From: Baekduia alba
GTDB lineage: Bacteria; Actinomycetota; Thermoleophilia; Solirubrobacterales; Solirubrobacteraceae
Assembly (NCBI RefSeq): GCF_028416635.1
Contig: NZ_CP114013.1
Coordinates: 744,001-808,000, forward strand
Reading direction: 5' to 3'
DNA: 64,000 bases
Positions within the stretch are counted from its first letter, which is position 1, and every line of letters begins with the position of its first letter. This document shows, one piece after another, positions 52,769-61,101 of this stretch. The notes under the pieces are model-generated. The model had not been told where the DNA came from and searched no databases. It saw only the letters and a list, made by a program, of their open reading frames with translations. The position numbers were made by a program, and so were the translations under genes.

Positions 52769-53980
52769 GCGGTGACGCGGGCGCGGGCGGACCGGTGCGG
52801 GCGCGATGCGGACGGTGGGTGCGGCGATCACGCAGGGGGCGCGGTAGAGGACGTTCGGTGTCGGGATCCGTAGGAAGCGGCCGCAGAGGCCGGAGCCGTC
52901 GGGAGAGACGACGGGGGAGGGTTTGTACGTGGCGGGCGGCGAGCAGCGGATGCGGCCGACGAACGCGGCCGTGCCGAGCGGCTGGACGTGCGGTGTGCCG
53001 TCGCCGCCGGTCCAGACGACGTAGCGCTCCTCGGGGCGCTTGGCGCGCGGGACGACGAAGGCATAGGCGTTGTCGACGACGTCGGCGCGGATCGCGGTGC
53101 CGTCCGGACTAGTCAGGAACGCTGCGGGTACGCCGTCGGGCACGATCCCGGAGACGCTCAACATGTCGTGGTTGGGCCCGCCGCACGGATCGATCGCGAC
53201 GGGCTCGCGGCCGCGGACGAGATCCTCGAGCCGGCCGCCGGCACCGGCGGGCGCGCCGCCGAGGGCGACGACGGCGAGTCCGGGGTGGGGCTTGGCGGCG
53301 GGCGCCGGCGCCGGCGCCGTCGGCGCGGGGGTGGGTGTCGTGACGGCCGGCGGGGTCGCTTGCGGGGCCGTCGCGGGCGGCACGGCCGTCGGCGGAGCGT
53401 GCTTCGGCCTGGTCGGCGGCGCCGCCGGCGTGGCTGGCACGAGCGTCCGGCGCTTCGGCTTGGATGCCGACCCCGGGGCGCGGATCACGCAGCGCGTCAG
53501 CGCGAGCAGGCCGTCCTTGACGTCGCGGACCGGGACCACCCACGCGCGGCCGCCGTCGGCGGTCGTGCGCAGCAGGCGCGCCGCGGCGGGATCGAAGGGC
53601 TCGAGGCCGCGGGCGCGCAGGGCGGCGAGCGCCTCGGCGGGCAGCGCGTCGTCCGCCGCCTGGGCCTGGCGCAGCACGCCGAAGGCCTTCGTCAGGTCGT
53701 CGGGCACCGGCTCGACCGCCGGCGACTTGTCGTCCTTGATCACGCACGGCCGCCCGGCGTCGACCAGGGTCGGCGCGGCGACCGCAGGGGACAGGATCCG
53801 TCGCGCGCTGGGCGCGCGCTGCAGCAGCACCACGCGCGTGTGCGCGCGTGCCCGCGCGGCGGCCGCGGCGCGCGTGCGGTCGGTGTCGCGGCCGTCGGCC
53901 AAAGCGGCGAGGACGCCGAGCGCGATGCAGGCGAGGGCGAGAGCGGCGACGGCGGGGAACGTCACGCGGCGGGTCGACAT
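52766..53980 (-). CDS. secreted proline-rich protein downstream of an ECF sigma module
   Basis: 404 aa from ATG 53980 (GGAGG 5 nt upstream). One N-terminal hydrophobic segment (about 7-27), an alpha-helical part to ~170, a Pro/Ala/Thr linker (about 180-235, e.g. PPATAPQATPPAVTTPTPAP) and a C-terminal domain with several cysteines (DPCGG, IRCSPP, GLCGRF, APCVI) that could form disulfides outside the cell. Overlaps the membrane-protein gene by 19 nt. Probably an envelope protein controlled by the linked sigma factor; no family recognised. Confidence 0.7.
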   Translation of the reverse strand: MSTRRVTFPAVAALALACIALGVLAALADGRDTDRTRAAAAARARAHTRVVLLQRAPSARRILSPAVAAPTLVDAGRPCVIKDDKSPAVEPVPDDLTKAFGVLRQAQAADDALPAEALAALRARGLEPFDPAAARLLRTTADGGRAWVVPVRDVKDGLLALTRCVIRAPGSASKPKRRTLVPATPAAPPTRPKHAPPTAVPPATAPQATPPAVTTPTPAPTAPAPAPAAKPHPGLAVVALGGAPAGAGGRLEDLVRGREPVAIDPCGGPNHDMLSVSGIVPDGVPAAFLTSPDGTAIRADVVDNAYAFVVPRAKRPEERYVVWTGGDGTPHVQPLGTAAFVGRIRCSPPATYKPSPVVSPDGSGLCGRFLRIPTPNVLYRAPCVIAAPTVRIAPAPVRPRPRHR

Positions 53981-54726
53981 GGTGCCTCCGGGGTCGTGGG
54001 CGCGCAGGTGAGAAGGGCTTGGCCGGCGGCGTCGTCGATGCGGACGCTCGCCACGTCGCGGCCGCCGTCGAGGGCGACGGCGAACACGCGCAGCCCGCGC
54101 GGCAGGTGGCCTTGGGCGATGGCGTCGCCGTCGACCGGCTGCGCGGCGAGCTGCACCGACGAGGCGGCGCCGCCGCCGTACGCGCGCGAGATGACCGTGA
54201 CGATCGCCGCGCCGGCAGGCAGCGCGCCGAACGCCCAGGTCTGGTTCGACGCCGGGTCGTAGTAGGTCTGGACGCGCCGCGCGGCGAGCGCGCGGGGGTT
54301 CGTCCCACCGGCGTCGCAGCGCGCGCCCGCGCCGCCGCCGGGCACGCTCAGGAACAGGCCGACGGCCTCGATCGTCCCGTAGCGGCACGTCGTCGCGCTC
54401 AGCTTCCAGGCCACGCCGCGCTGCGTCCCGGCCCCGACGTACACGGCGGCGCCGGCGCCGGCGGGCGCGACGCCGTCGGGTGCGCGCAGCCGCTCCGGCA
54501 GCAGCGGCGGCGGGTCGGGGGCCCAGACCGCGTCGCGGGTCGCGATCGCGGTCGGGACCAGCGCCAGCGCCGCGGCCGCCGCGACGACGAGCCCGCGGCG
54601 GCCGCCACGCAAGCGCGGCACGGCGAAGCGCCGGCGCGAGCGGCGCGTCTCCGCCGAGCCCGCCCAGGCGCCTTCCAGCGCCGCGCCGAGCTCGGCCAGG
54701 ATCGCGTCCGGGTCACGGCCGCTCAT
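53962..54726 (-). CDS. single-pass membrane protein co-encoded with an ECF sigma factor
   Basis: 254 aa. A ~45-residue cytoplasmic segment (DPDAILAELGAALEGAW then basic residues), one membrane helix (GLVVAAAAALALVPTAIA, about 45-62) and an extracytoplasmic domain of ~190 residues with C-YGTIEAVGLF and C-APTTPEAPC. ATG 54726 overlaps the sigma stop (ATGA). Same layout as 20726-21784: a candidate anti-sigma factor or sensor without a visible zinc motif. Confidence 0.75.
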   Translation of the reverse strand: MSGRDPDAILAELGAALEGAWAGSAETRRSRRRFAVPRLRGGRRGLVVAAAAALALVPTAIATRDAVWAPDPPPLLPERLRAPDGVAPAGAGAAVYVGAGTQRGVAWKLSATTCRYGTIEAVGLFLSVPGGGAGARCDAGGTNPRALAARRVQTYYDPASNQTWAFGALPAGAAIVTVISRAYGGGAASSVQLAAQPVDGDAIAQGHLPRGLRVFAVALDGGRDVASVRIDDAAGQALLTCAPTTPEAPCRPAA

Positions 54727-55265
54727 GCCGTCCCCTCCATCGCGAGCGCGAGCGTCCGCAGCCCGCGGGACACGCGTGCGCGCACCGCGTCCTCGGAGAT
54801 CCCGAGCCGCCGCGCGATCGCCGCGTAGTCGAGCTCGTCGACGATGCGCAGGCGCACCGCGTCGCGCTGCTCGGGGGACAGGTCCTCCAGCGCGCCGGCG
54901 AGCGTCGCGCGCAAGGACCCCAACTCGGCCAGCTCCTCGAGCCGCGCGATCTCGTCCGCCGCCAGCTGCGGCGGATCGACATGCAGGCGTTGCAGCGCGG
55001 CGCGCTCGGTGCGGCCGCGGCGCAGCGCGTCGGCGAGGACGTGGCGCGCGATCCCGTAGGTCCAGGCGGCGAGCGCCTCCTCGTCGTCCGGGTCGCCCGA
55101 GAACCGTGCGCGGGACTCCCACGCGCGGGCGTAGGTCTCCCCGACGAGGTCGACGGCGAGCTGGCCGTCGTAGGTCCGGCGCGTCAGCCAGATCAGCAGG
55201 CGCCGCGCATCACGGCGATACGCGGCGGCGAGGTGCTGATCGGAGATGGACGAACGACGGGCCAC
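54723..55265 (-). CDS. ECF RNA polymerase sigma factor
   Basis: 180 aa from GTG 55265. Region 2: LIWLTRRTYDGQLAVDLVGETYARAWESRARF and ALAAWTYGIARHVLADALRRG; region 4: LEDLSPEQRDAVRLRIVDELDYAAIARRLGISEDAVRARVSRGLRTL. It resembles the sigma factor at 21781-22284 in size, motifs and coupling, so the two are probably paralogous modules. First gene of the operon sigma - membrane protein - secreted protein. Confidence 0.9.
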   Translation of the reverse strand: MARRSSISDQHLAAAYRRDARRLLIWLTRRTYDGQLAVDLVGETYARAWESRARFSGDPDDEEALAAWTYGIARHVLADALRRGRTERAALQRLHVDPPQLAADEIARLEELAELGSLRATLAGALEDLSPEQRDAVRLRIVDELDYAAIARRLGISEDAVRARVSRGLRTLALAMEGTA

Positions 55266-55310
55266 GCGATGATCTTCGCGTGGCCCGCGGAGTTGTGACG
55301 CAGCCTGCGG

Positions 55311-55976
55311 CTAGGACGCGTCGACGCCCACTCCGATCGGGCACGAGACGCCCGTCCCGGTCATCGAGCAGTACCCGCCCGGGTTCTTGGACGGCGAGAG
55401 GTACTGCTGGTGGTAGTCCTCGGCGTAGTAGAACGGTCCGGCGGGCGCGACCTCCGTCGTGATCTCGCCCTTGCCCGCGCGCGCGAGCGCGTCGTCGTAC
55501 CGGCGCTGGGAGAGCTCGGCGGCCGTGGCCTGCTCCTCGCCGACCGTGTAGATCGCGGAGCGGTACTGGGTGCCGACGTCGTTGCCCTGGCGCATGCCCT
55601 GCGTCGGGTCATGGGCCTCCCAGAACGCCTTCAGGAGGTCGTCGTAGGAGATCTCGGCGGGGTCGTAGGCGACGAGGACGGCCTCGGTGTGGCCGGTGCG
55701 GCCCGAGCAGACCTCCTCGTAGGTCGGGTTCGGCGTGCTGCCGCCCTGGTAGCCGACGGCCGTCGTGTAGACGCCCGGGAGCGACCAGAACGCACGCTCG
55801 GCGCCCCAGAAGCAGCCGAGGCCGAAGTAGGCGACCTCGATGCCGGCGGGGAACGGCGGCGTGAGCGGGGTGCCGAGCACCGTGTGGGGGTTCGGCACCG
55901 GGATGGTGGCGTCGCGACCCGGCAGCGCGTCCTCCGCGCTCGGGACGGACAGCTTGTTTCGGTTCGAGAAAAGCAT
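55311..55976 (-). CDS. msrA: peptide-methionine (S)-S-oxide reductase
   Basis: 221 aa. The catalytic motif GCFWG has Cys55; [26 protein letters not shown] and [18 protein letters not shown] are diagnostic. [11 protein letters not shown] tail supplies the resolving cysteines. Repairs oxidised methionine using thioredoxin. A ~40-residue N-terminal extension precedes the core, as in the longer MsrA forms. Confidence 0.96.
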   Translation of the reverse strand: MLFSNRNKLSVPSAEDALPGRDATIPVPNPHTVLGTPLTPPFPAGIEVAYFGLGCFWGAERAFWSLPGVYTTAVGYQGGSTPNPTYEEVCSGRTGHTEAVLVAYDPAEISYDDLLKAFWEAHDPTQGMRQGNDVGTQYRSAIYTVGEEQATAAELSQRRYDDALARAGKGEITTEVAPAGPFYYAEDYHQQYLSPSKNPGGYCSMTGTGVSCPIGVGVDAS

Positions 55977-56055
55977 CTGAATGAAGGTCTCCGTGCGGTG
56001 CTCGTACGTTACGCCGGTGAAGCCGGGCCAGTTCCGTACACTTCCCCGATCCCTT

Positions 56056-56145
56056 GGAGAGGTGGCCGAGTGGCTGAAGGCGCTCCCCTGCTAAGGGAGT
56101 ATGGGGTTTAGAGCCCCATCGAGGGTTCGAATCCCTCCCTCTCCG
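56056..56145 (+). tRNA. tRNA-Ser(GCU)
   Basis: 90 nt including discriminator G. Acceptor GGAGAGG/CCTCTCC, anticodon stem CTCCC/GGGAG with loop CTGCTAA (anticodon GCT), long variable arm, T-loop GGTTCGAATCC. CCA is not encoded. Confidence 0.96.
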
Positions 56146-56205
56146 TTCCCGTCTGCTCGACCTCACCGCACCGCGGCCGAGGCCGGGCTAGACTGGATGC
56201 CCGTT

Positions 56206-56279
<74 letters not shown>

Positions 56280-56285
56280 TCACGG

Positions 56286-56308
56286 AAAGCCCCGCAAAGC
56301 GGGGCTTT
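56286..56308 (+). terminator. intrinsic terminator after the tRNA genes
   Basis: AAAGCCCCGC (56286-56295), loop AAA, GCGGGGCTTT (56299-56308): a perfect 10-bp stem, followed by CTGCTT. Seven nt after tRNA-Arg; the best terminator in the window. The A/T ends make it able to work in both directions. Confidence 0.92.
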
Positions 56309-56898
56309 CTGCTTCCCAGGAGGCTCCCAGTTTTGGCGCGTTGGCGCTGGTGGGGCAACGTTTAGGGCAACACGACACGGTTCGGGGGCAGGCGCGAGAG
56401 GCTCCGAACGCCGGGGTGGCGACCGACGCTGCTCGATGGGTTCTGGCCGTCTCGGACGCCAGGACCTCGTCGAGCGACACGATCATGGTGTGGCGCAGGC
56501 CGACTGACCGGCGCCGTCGTCGTCGATGAGGATGATCTCGATGTGGTGAACGGCCAAAGCTGTCTGCGTCAGGCGTCGGGGAGGAGCGAGCGGGAAGCTC
56601 AAGCCGATCCAGAGCGCTGGTACAAGCTCACCGAACGTCCAGGTCCCGGCCCCCGGATGCTCGCGCAGCCAGGGCGCGGAAGAACCTCAACCGGCGCGGT
56701 TTCCGGTATCAGCGTTACCGGGCACGCGCGCAGATCGGCGGCGATCGGACCGCATCGACGCCGACGCGGCGGGCTTGCTTCCGCTTTCTCGCGCGCGGAG
56801 CTAGCGTGGCGCGTCCGGGGCCGGCGATCGCGCCGGCCATCAAAGCGCCCCCGCGCCGTGTCACCGGCCGGGGGCATGGCCCAAGGAGCGTCAACTCC
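56309..56898. other. 590-bp interval without a convincing gene
   Basis: Frames here are arginine-rich and lack protein-like patterns. On the minus strand about 56430-56283 one frame gives [25 protein letters not shown], which recalls the tails of actinobacterial tyrosine integrases; this is weak. A hairpin GGCCGGCG-ATCG-CGCCGGCC lies at 56819-56838, and AAGGAG (56883-56888) precedes the next start codon. It follows two tRNA genes and begins the accessory segment. Confidence 0.5.
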
Positions 56899-57133
56899 AT
56901 GGACAACTCAGACCGTATCGGTCGGGGCTCGGTTGAGATCCCCGACGAGCTCTTGCCGTTGTTGCGTGATCGAGTACTACTTCGAGAAGCTCTTCAACGG
57001 CATCGGCTTGCTGTTCTACCTGCCGTCCTGGGAGCTGAGCGACATCCGTGACCAGCTCGCGGGAATCGTCGATGACATCGACGTATTCGACTGGCGCGGC
57101 GTCGATCTGCTCTGGGGTCGCAAGCCGGCCTGA
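56899..57133 (+). pseudogene. small gene interrupted by a frameshift
   Basis: ATG 56899 has AAGGAG 10 nt upstream and gives MDNSDRIGRGSVEIPDELLP followed by LLR, after which this frame becomes nonsense. From GTG 56966, one base out, a clearly protein-like frame continues to TGA 57133 (VIEYYFEKLFNGIGLLFYLP, then SWELSDIRDQLAGIVDDIDV). Together they would make an ~79-residue protein if one base near 56965 is removed. Options: a recent frameshift mutation, a sequencing error, or programmed +1 shifting. Family unknown. Confidence 0.55.
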
Positions 57134-57180
57134 GAAACCCGCGTGCGGCGCGGCGGTTGCCGCGCCGCAACGGGTCGGCG

Positions 57181-58632
57181 TCAGACCTCGGCCGGCGACC
57201 TGGAGCCGGTCTCGCGCAGAGACGTGAACAGCGTCCGTGCGTGGTGGCGCAGGTTGTGCCATCCCTCGTCCTCCAGCGCGTGGCCGAACAAGAAGTCGCG
57301 CGGGCCCGCGTCGCGCTCGGCCATGAAGTCGTCGGAGGCGGCGCGCAGTTTCGCCACCTCGCTGCCGAGCTCCTCGAGCTGTGCGGCCTGCTGCTCGTCG
57401 AGCAAGCCTGCCGACACGAGCTCGCCGACGCGCGGAGCGTGCGCTTCGACGGTCGAACACGCCCGCTGCAGCGACCCCAGCTGAACGTAGCGGCGCTGGG
57501 CCTGTGGCCCGCACGCGAGGTTCATCAGGGCCAGGCGCAGGGCGGGATCGAGGCCGTCACCGAACGAGGGTGCGAACAGGCTGCCGATGGGCCCGCCCGA
57601 TCCGAAAACGGTGCCCGCACAGCGAATCACCGGGCTCGGAAGGTCGGCCGGCCACTGCAGCTCGGCGTTGCTCCAAGTCGCTCCCGAGTCGCCGGACCGA
57701 TAGAGGTCTCCGGTGATCGTCGTGTAGTAGAAGGCGCCCGGCTCGTCCGGCGACGTCGTCAGGAAGCCCATCGCCGTTCCCTCACGGTCTGGGAGCCCAT
57801 CGGTCAGCTCCTGCCACGGTTCGTCGCCGACTCGGCGGTAGAGCGTCGACCACACAGGGAAGCCGGGAATCGGGACGGCGTGCCCGCTGTACGGGTCCTT
57901 AGCCGCGACGATGACGATCGTCTCCGGATCCCCCGGGTCGACCGCCGCGCCGTCGAAGTAACAGATCTCCTCGGGGATGCCTTCCAGGTCACGGCGCCAC
58001 GTGGCGCCGCCGTCGCGGGTCTCGGCGTAGAACATGCCGCCCGACTCGTAGACGCGACCGGGAGCGCCAGGGTGGGTGAGGAGCGTGTGCGCGTCGGGAT
58101 CGGCGTCGGGGCACAGCTCCCAGTTCTCGCCCCCGTCCCCGCTGCGGAAGATGCCGCCGAGCTCGATGCCGACGAGCAGCTTCTGCGGATCGCCCGGGTC
58201 GATCGCGATCGACTCGATGTGATGGGTATCGGGCGCGGGCGGGAAGCTCCATTCGGGACGCGATGGGATGTCCTGGAGTGCCAGGGCCGGAAGCTCGTGG
58301 AAGGTCGCGCCCCGGTCCTCGGAACGCCAGAGCGCGGACGGCTCGGTGCCGATGTAGATGACGCCGGCGCCGTTCACTCGCTCGCCATAGCTGACCGCCA
58401 TCGACCACACCAGGGACCCGATCCCCGGACCGGCCTGCTCCCATGTCGCCCCGCCGTCGTCGCTGCGAAACAGTCCGTCATCGACGGTCGCCGCGTAGAC
58501 GAGGTTGGGCGCGAGTGGGTCGGCGGAGATGCGGACCACCGGTCCGGCCTTGAGCGTCAGTTCGGCCTTGGCCGTGCCATTCAGCGTCACCCGTGCGAGA
58601 CCCTCATCGAGGCCAAACCAGATGTTTGTCAT
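57181..58632 (-). CDS. BNR/Asp-box beta-propeller protein with helical C-terminal domain
   Basis: 483 aa without a signal peptide. At least five Asp-box motifs (S-x-D-x-G-x-T-W type): SDDGGATW, SEDRGATF, SGDGGENW, RDGGATW and SGDSGATW, as in sialidase/sortilin-like propellers, cover residues ~1-360. Residues ~365-483 are a different, mostly helical segment (QRRYVQLGSLQRACSTVEAH ... LEELGSEVAKLRAASDDF). No sialidase RIP motif or catalytic Tyr/Glu is evident, so a glycosidase role is not shown. 16 nt after the dehydrogenase gene, same operon. Confidence 0.8.
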   Translation of the reverse strand: MTNIWFGLDEGLARVTLNGTAKAELTLKAGPVVRISADPLAPNLVYAATVDDGLFRSDDGGATWEQAGPGIGSLVWSMAVSYGERVNGAGVIYIGTEPSALWRSEDRGATFHELPALALQDIPSRPEWSFPPAPDTHHIESIAIDPGDPQKLLVGIELGGIFRSGDGGENWELCPDADPDAHTLLTHPGAPGRVYESGGMFYAETRDGGATWRRDLEGIPEEICYFDGAAVDPGDPETIVIVAAKDPYSGHAVPIPGFPVWSTLYRRVGDEPWQELTDGLPDREGTAMGFLTTSPDEPGAFYYTTITGDLYRSGDSGATWSNAELQWPADLPSPVIRCAGTVFGSGGPIGSLFAPSFGDGLDPALRLALMNLACGPQAQRRYVQLGSLQRACSTVEAHAPRVGELVSAGLLDEQQAAQLEELGSEVAKLRAASDDFMAERDAGPRDFLFGHALEDEGWHNLRHHARTLFTSLRETGSRSPAEV

Positions 58633-58648
58633 GTCGTTACTCCCTGGG

Positions 58649-59743
58649 TCACGGCTTGGCGATTGCCATCCACATCGGCTCTCGTCGCTCGCGGAGGGCC
58701 GCCGTTGCCTTGTTGATGTCTTGAAGTGGGTAGCGATGAGTGATCAGGTCGTCCGCGACCAGTCGGCCGGTCGCGAGCAGGTCGATGATCTGGCGCGTGT
58801 CGGAGCGTGTGCAGCTGCGCGTGCCGACGATCCGCCAGCAGTTGGCGACCAGGGCGGCGGTGGGCATCGGCGGGGCGGAGTAGTTGATCCCCATAACCGC
58901 AGCGGTGCCGCCGGTTCGCAGCGCCGCGATCGCCTGCCACGTGCCCGCGCCCGTGGAGAAGTAGTCGACAACCGAGTGGACCCCGGACGGCGCGAGTCGC
59001 CCGATCGCCTCGGTTAGTCCCTGCGCCTCCTCCCAGCCCTCGTCCAGCTCCTCCAGCGCCACCGCGTCGACCGGCTGGTCGACCAACGACTGCAGTGCGT
59101 CGAGCCGCTCGCGTGACCGCGCGACAGCGATCAGGCGCGTGACGCCGAAGAGCGATGCCAGGCGGATCGTGGCGGCACCCATGTTCCCGGTGGCGGCAGT
59201 CACGACCAGCGTCGCGCCCGGATCAAGCGCGGACAGCTTGAGCGCGCGCAGCGCGTTCGCCAGCGTGTGCACCTTCGCTCCGACTTCGAACGAGACGGCG
59301 GCCGGCAGTGGGTCGAGCAGCCAGTCGGGAGTTCGCGCGAACTCGGCGAGCGCGCCGTCGCGGTAGTGCTCGCGCAGCGGGCGTCCGTCCTGCCCGAAGA
59401 CCGGGCCGCCAAACAGGGAAGCCCCGTGGCACATCTGTTCGCGGTCGGTGCGGCAGTACTCGCAGTTCCTGCAGCCGAGGTTTGCGTGGATCCTGACGCG
59501 ATCGCCCGGCGCGAACGTGACGACGTCGTCGCCGACCTGCTCGACCGTGCCGGCGGCCTCATGGCCCAGCGTCGTCGGCACCGGGAGAATGCCGATGCTG
59601 GCAAGCCGCGCGAAATCCGCGAGCAGCGGTGACAGCCCCGCGGCCGCGACCTTCACGAGGACGTCGTGCGGCCCAAGGGTGGGGAGATCAACGTCCTCGA
59701 TCCGGAGCAGTGTTTCGTCGGGGTATGCCCTCGCAGCAAGCAC
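58649..59743 (-). CDS. zinc-type medium-chain alcohol dehydrogenase family protein
   Basis: 364 aa. GroES-like half with LGHEAAGTVEQVGDDV (His61-Glu62), a structural-zinc set Cys91, Cys94, Cys97, Cys105 (GCRNCEYCRTDREQMC) and a Rossmann half (VTAATGNMGAATIRLA). The first catalytic-zinc cysteine, usually in GVCGTD near residue 38, is replaced by GLSPLLAD. Oxidises or reduces an alcohol/sugar derivative with NAD(P); substrate unknown. Divergent from the IclR regulator and followed by the propeller gene. Confidence 0.9.
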   Translation of the reverse strand: MLAARAYPDETLLRIEDVDLPTLGPHDVLVKVAAAGLSPLLADFARLASIGILPVPTTLGHEAAGTVEQVGDDVVTFAPGDRVRIHANLGCRNCEYCRTDREQMCHGASLFGGPVFGQDGRPLREHYRDGALAEFARTPDWLLDPLPAAVSFEVGAKVHTLANALRALKLSALDPGATLVVTAATGNMGAATIRLASLFGVTRLIAVARSRERLDALQSLVDQPVDAVALEELDEGWEEAQGLTEAIGRLAPSGVHSVVDYFSTGAGTWQAIAALRTGGTAAVMGINYSAPPMPTAALVANCWRIVGTRSCTRSDTRQIIDLLATGRLVADDLITHRYPLQDINKATAALRERREPMWMAIAKP

Positions 59744-59802
59744 TTACGGCCCTCCTCGGTAGTCGCGCTTCTCCCTCTCGGTCAAGGTTAGGCGCACACC
59801 GG

Positions 59803-59821
59803 TTCTGTCTGGTAGATAGAA
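59803..59821. promoter_or_regulatory. dyad in the dehydrogenase/IclR interval, possible operator
   Basis: TTCTGTCT (59803-59810) and AGATAGAA (59814-59821) form an 8-bp dyad with one mismatch around GGT. It is in a locally AT-richer 169-bp divergent interval, the place where an IclR regulator would bind to control both genes. The same ATAGA core occurs at 60717-60721 before the SnoaL remnant. Confidence 0.4.
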
Positions 59822-59912
59822 TCTTGTTGCGATCAGCGAAACCTATGATGCCTCGCCACGTTTGTCAACCAGCGTGTCGTCGCGGGCTCCGGCGCAAGTA
59901 GAGTCGCGTCTG

Positions 59913-60683
59913 ATGAGCGACCCGACCGTCCCCGCGTACCCGATTGAATCGGTCGATCGCGCGCTGACCGTGATCCTGGCCTTCGAGGAGACCGACTCGT
60001 TGACGATCGTCGAGGCGAGCCGGCTACTCGGCGTCTCGCGCTCGACCGCCTACCGGCTGCTCACCGTGCTCGAGCATCGTGAGTTCGTCCGCCAGGACAA
60101 GCGCACCAAGTCGTTTCACGGCGGCCCGGCGCTGCTGCGCGTCGGCCTCGCGGCAGTCCAGCGTTCCGACATCCGCGTCGCGCTTCACCCGCTGCTGGAG
60201 CGCGTCGTCGCAGAGGTGGACGAGACCGCCCACCTGGTGGTGCTCCAAAACGGCGACGCCTTCTACCTCGACTGCGTCGAAGGCTCGAAGATGGTTCGCG
60301 CGACGTCGCGCGTCGGGTCGTCGCTGCCAGCGCACGTCAGCGCTGCCGGCAAGGTGCTCTTGGCGAATCTGCCGCTACGCCGGCTCGATGAGCTGCTCAG
60401 CGGTGAGCTGCGAGCCGTCACGCGACGGTCGAAGGTGTCCGCGAACTCCGTGACGCGGGAGCTGAACAAGGTGCGCAAGCAGGGCTGGGCCATTAACGAC
60501 GAGGAGAGCGAGATCGGGCTGCGGGCCGTCGCGGTGCTCGTCGATGCCGCGGCGACCGGTACCGGGATCGATGCGGCGATCACCGTCGCCGGACCGAGTC
60601 TGCGGCTCACCCCCGAGCGTCTCCTCGAGATCGCCGCGATTCTCAGCACCTGCGTCGTGGACTTTGCGGACGGCTCGCCGTAG
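59913..60683 (+). CDS. IclR-family transcriptional regulator
   Basis: 256 aa from ATG 59913. HTH: LTIVEASRLLGVSRSTAYRLLTVLEHREFV (about 29-58). The effector domain shows FHGGPALLRVGLAA and GWAINDEESEIGLRAVAV. It probably represses the divergent dehydrogenase operon until a catabolic substrate binds. It is a close sister of the regulator at 61102-61854: over half of the residues match by eye across the whole length. Confidence 0.92.
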   Translation: MSDPTVPAYPIESVDRALTVILAFEETDSLTIVEASRLLGVSRSTAYRLLTVLEHREFVRQDKRTKSFHGGPALLRVGLAAVQRSDIRVALHPLLERVVAEVDETAHLVVLQNGDAFYLDCVEGSKMVRATSRVGSSLPAHVSAAGKVLLANLPLRRLDELLSGELRAVTRRSKVSANSVTRELNKVRKQGWAINDEESEIGLRAVAVLVDAAATGTGIDAAITVAGPSLRLTPERLLEIAAILSTCVVDFADGSP

Positions 60684-60730
60684 GTCGAAGGCGTCTGCTA
60701 GTCGTAACAGAGTTTCGATAGACGACCAAA

Positions 60731-61098
60731 ATGCGTGACTCACCACGAGGCGCGACCTATAGCCGCGGGCCTTATGGCGACGCTCGACACTGCTGCATCA
60801 TCCGTCCCGGCCAGTCGAACATCGAGCTCGACGGCGACATGGCGGTCGGCGAGACGTACTGCATCGCGACGTACGTGGGTCCGGGCGAGGCGGACCAGCG
60901 ACGACCGTTCTGATGACGAGGTATCTCGACCGCTTCGAGAAGCGCGACGGGGAGTGGACGATTGCCGATCGCGTCGTCGCGTTCGACGCTCAGCTCAACG
61001 TCCCAGGCGGGCTGCCGGCGCTCGCTCCGGAGCCGAACTGGGGCCGGCGTGACGAGACCGACGCATCGCACGCGCTGTTCGCATCGCTGAAGCGGTGA
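60731..61098 (+). pseudogene. decayed SnoaL-like (NTF2-fold) gene
   Basis: Two frames fit end to end. The first (60731-60913) contains IELDGDMAVGETYCIATYVG and ends at TGA 60911-60913. The second starts at ATG 60913 in another frame with TRYLDRFEKRDGEWTIADRVV. In intact SnoaL_4-type proteins these pieces are contiguous after an ~80-residue N-terminus, missing here. So the gene is truncated and frameshifted. The remnant lies between the two IclR genes. Confidence 0.75.
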
Positions 61099-61101
61099 AG
61101 C

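Noticed and set aside
56543-57133. 196-codon plus-strand ORF
   Set aside because: First two thirds are Arg/Gly/Pro-rich noise; only the last ~55 codons look coding and fit the frameshifted gene.
57181-58632. Naming the propeller gene a sialidase
   Set aside because: Asp-boxes alone do not show sialidase activity; RIP motif and catalytic residues are not evident.
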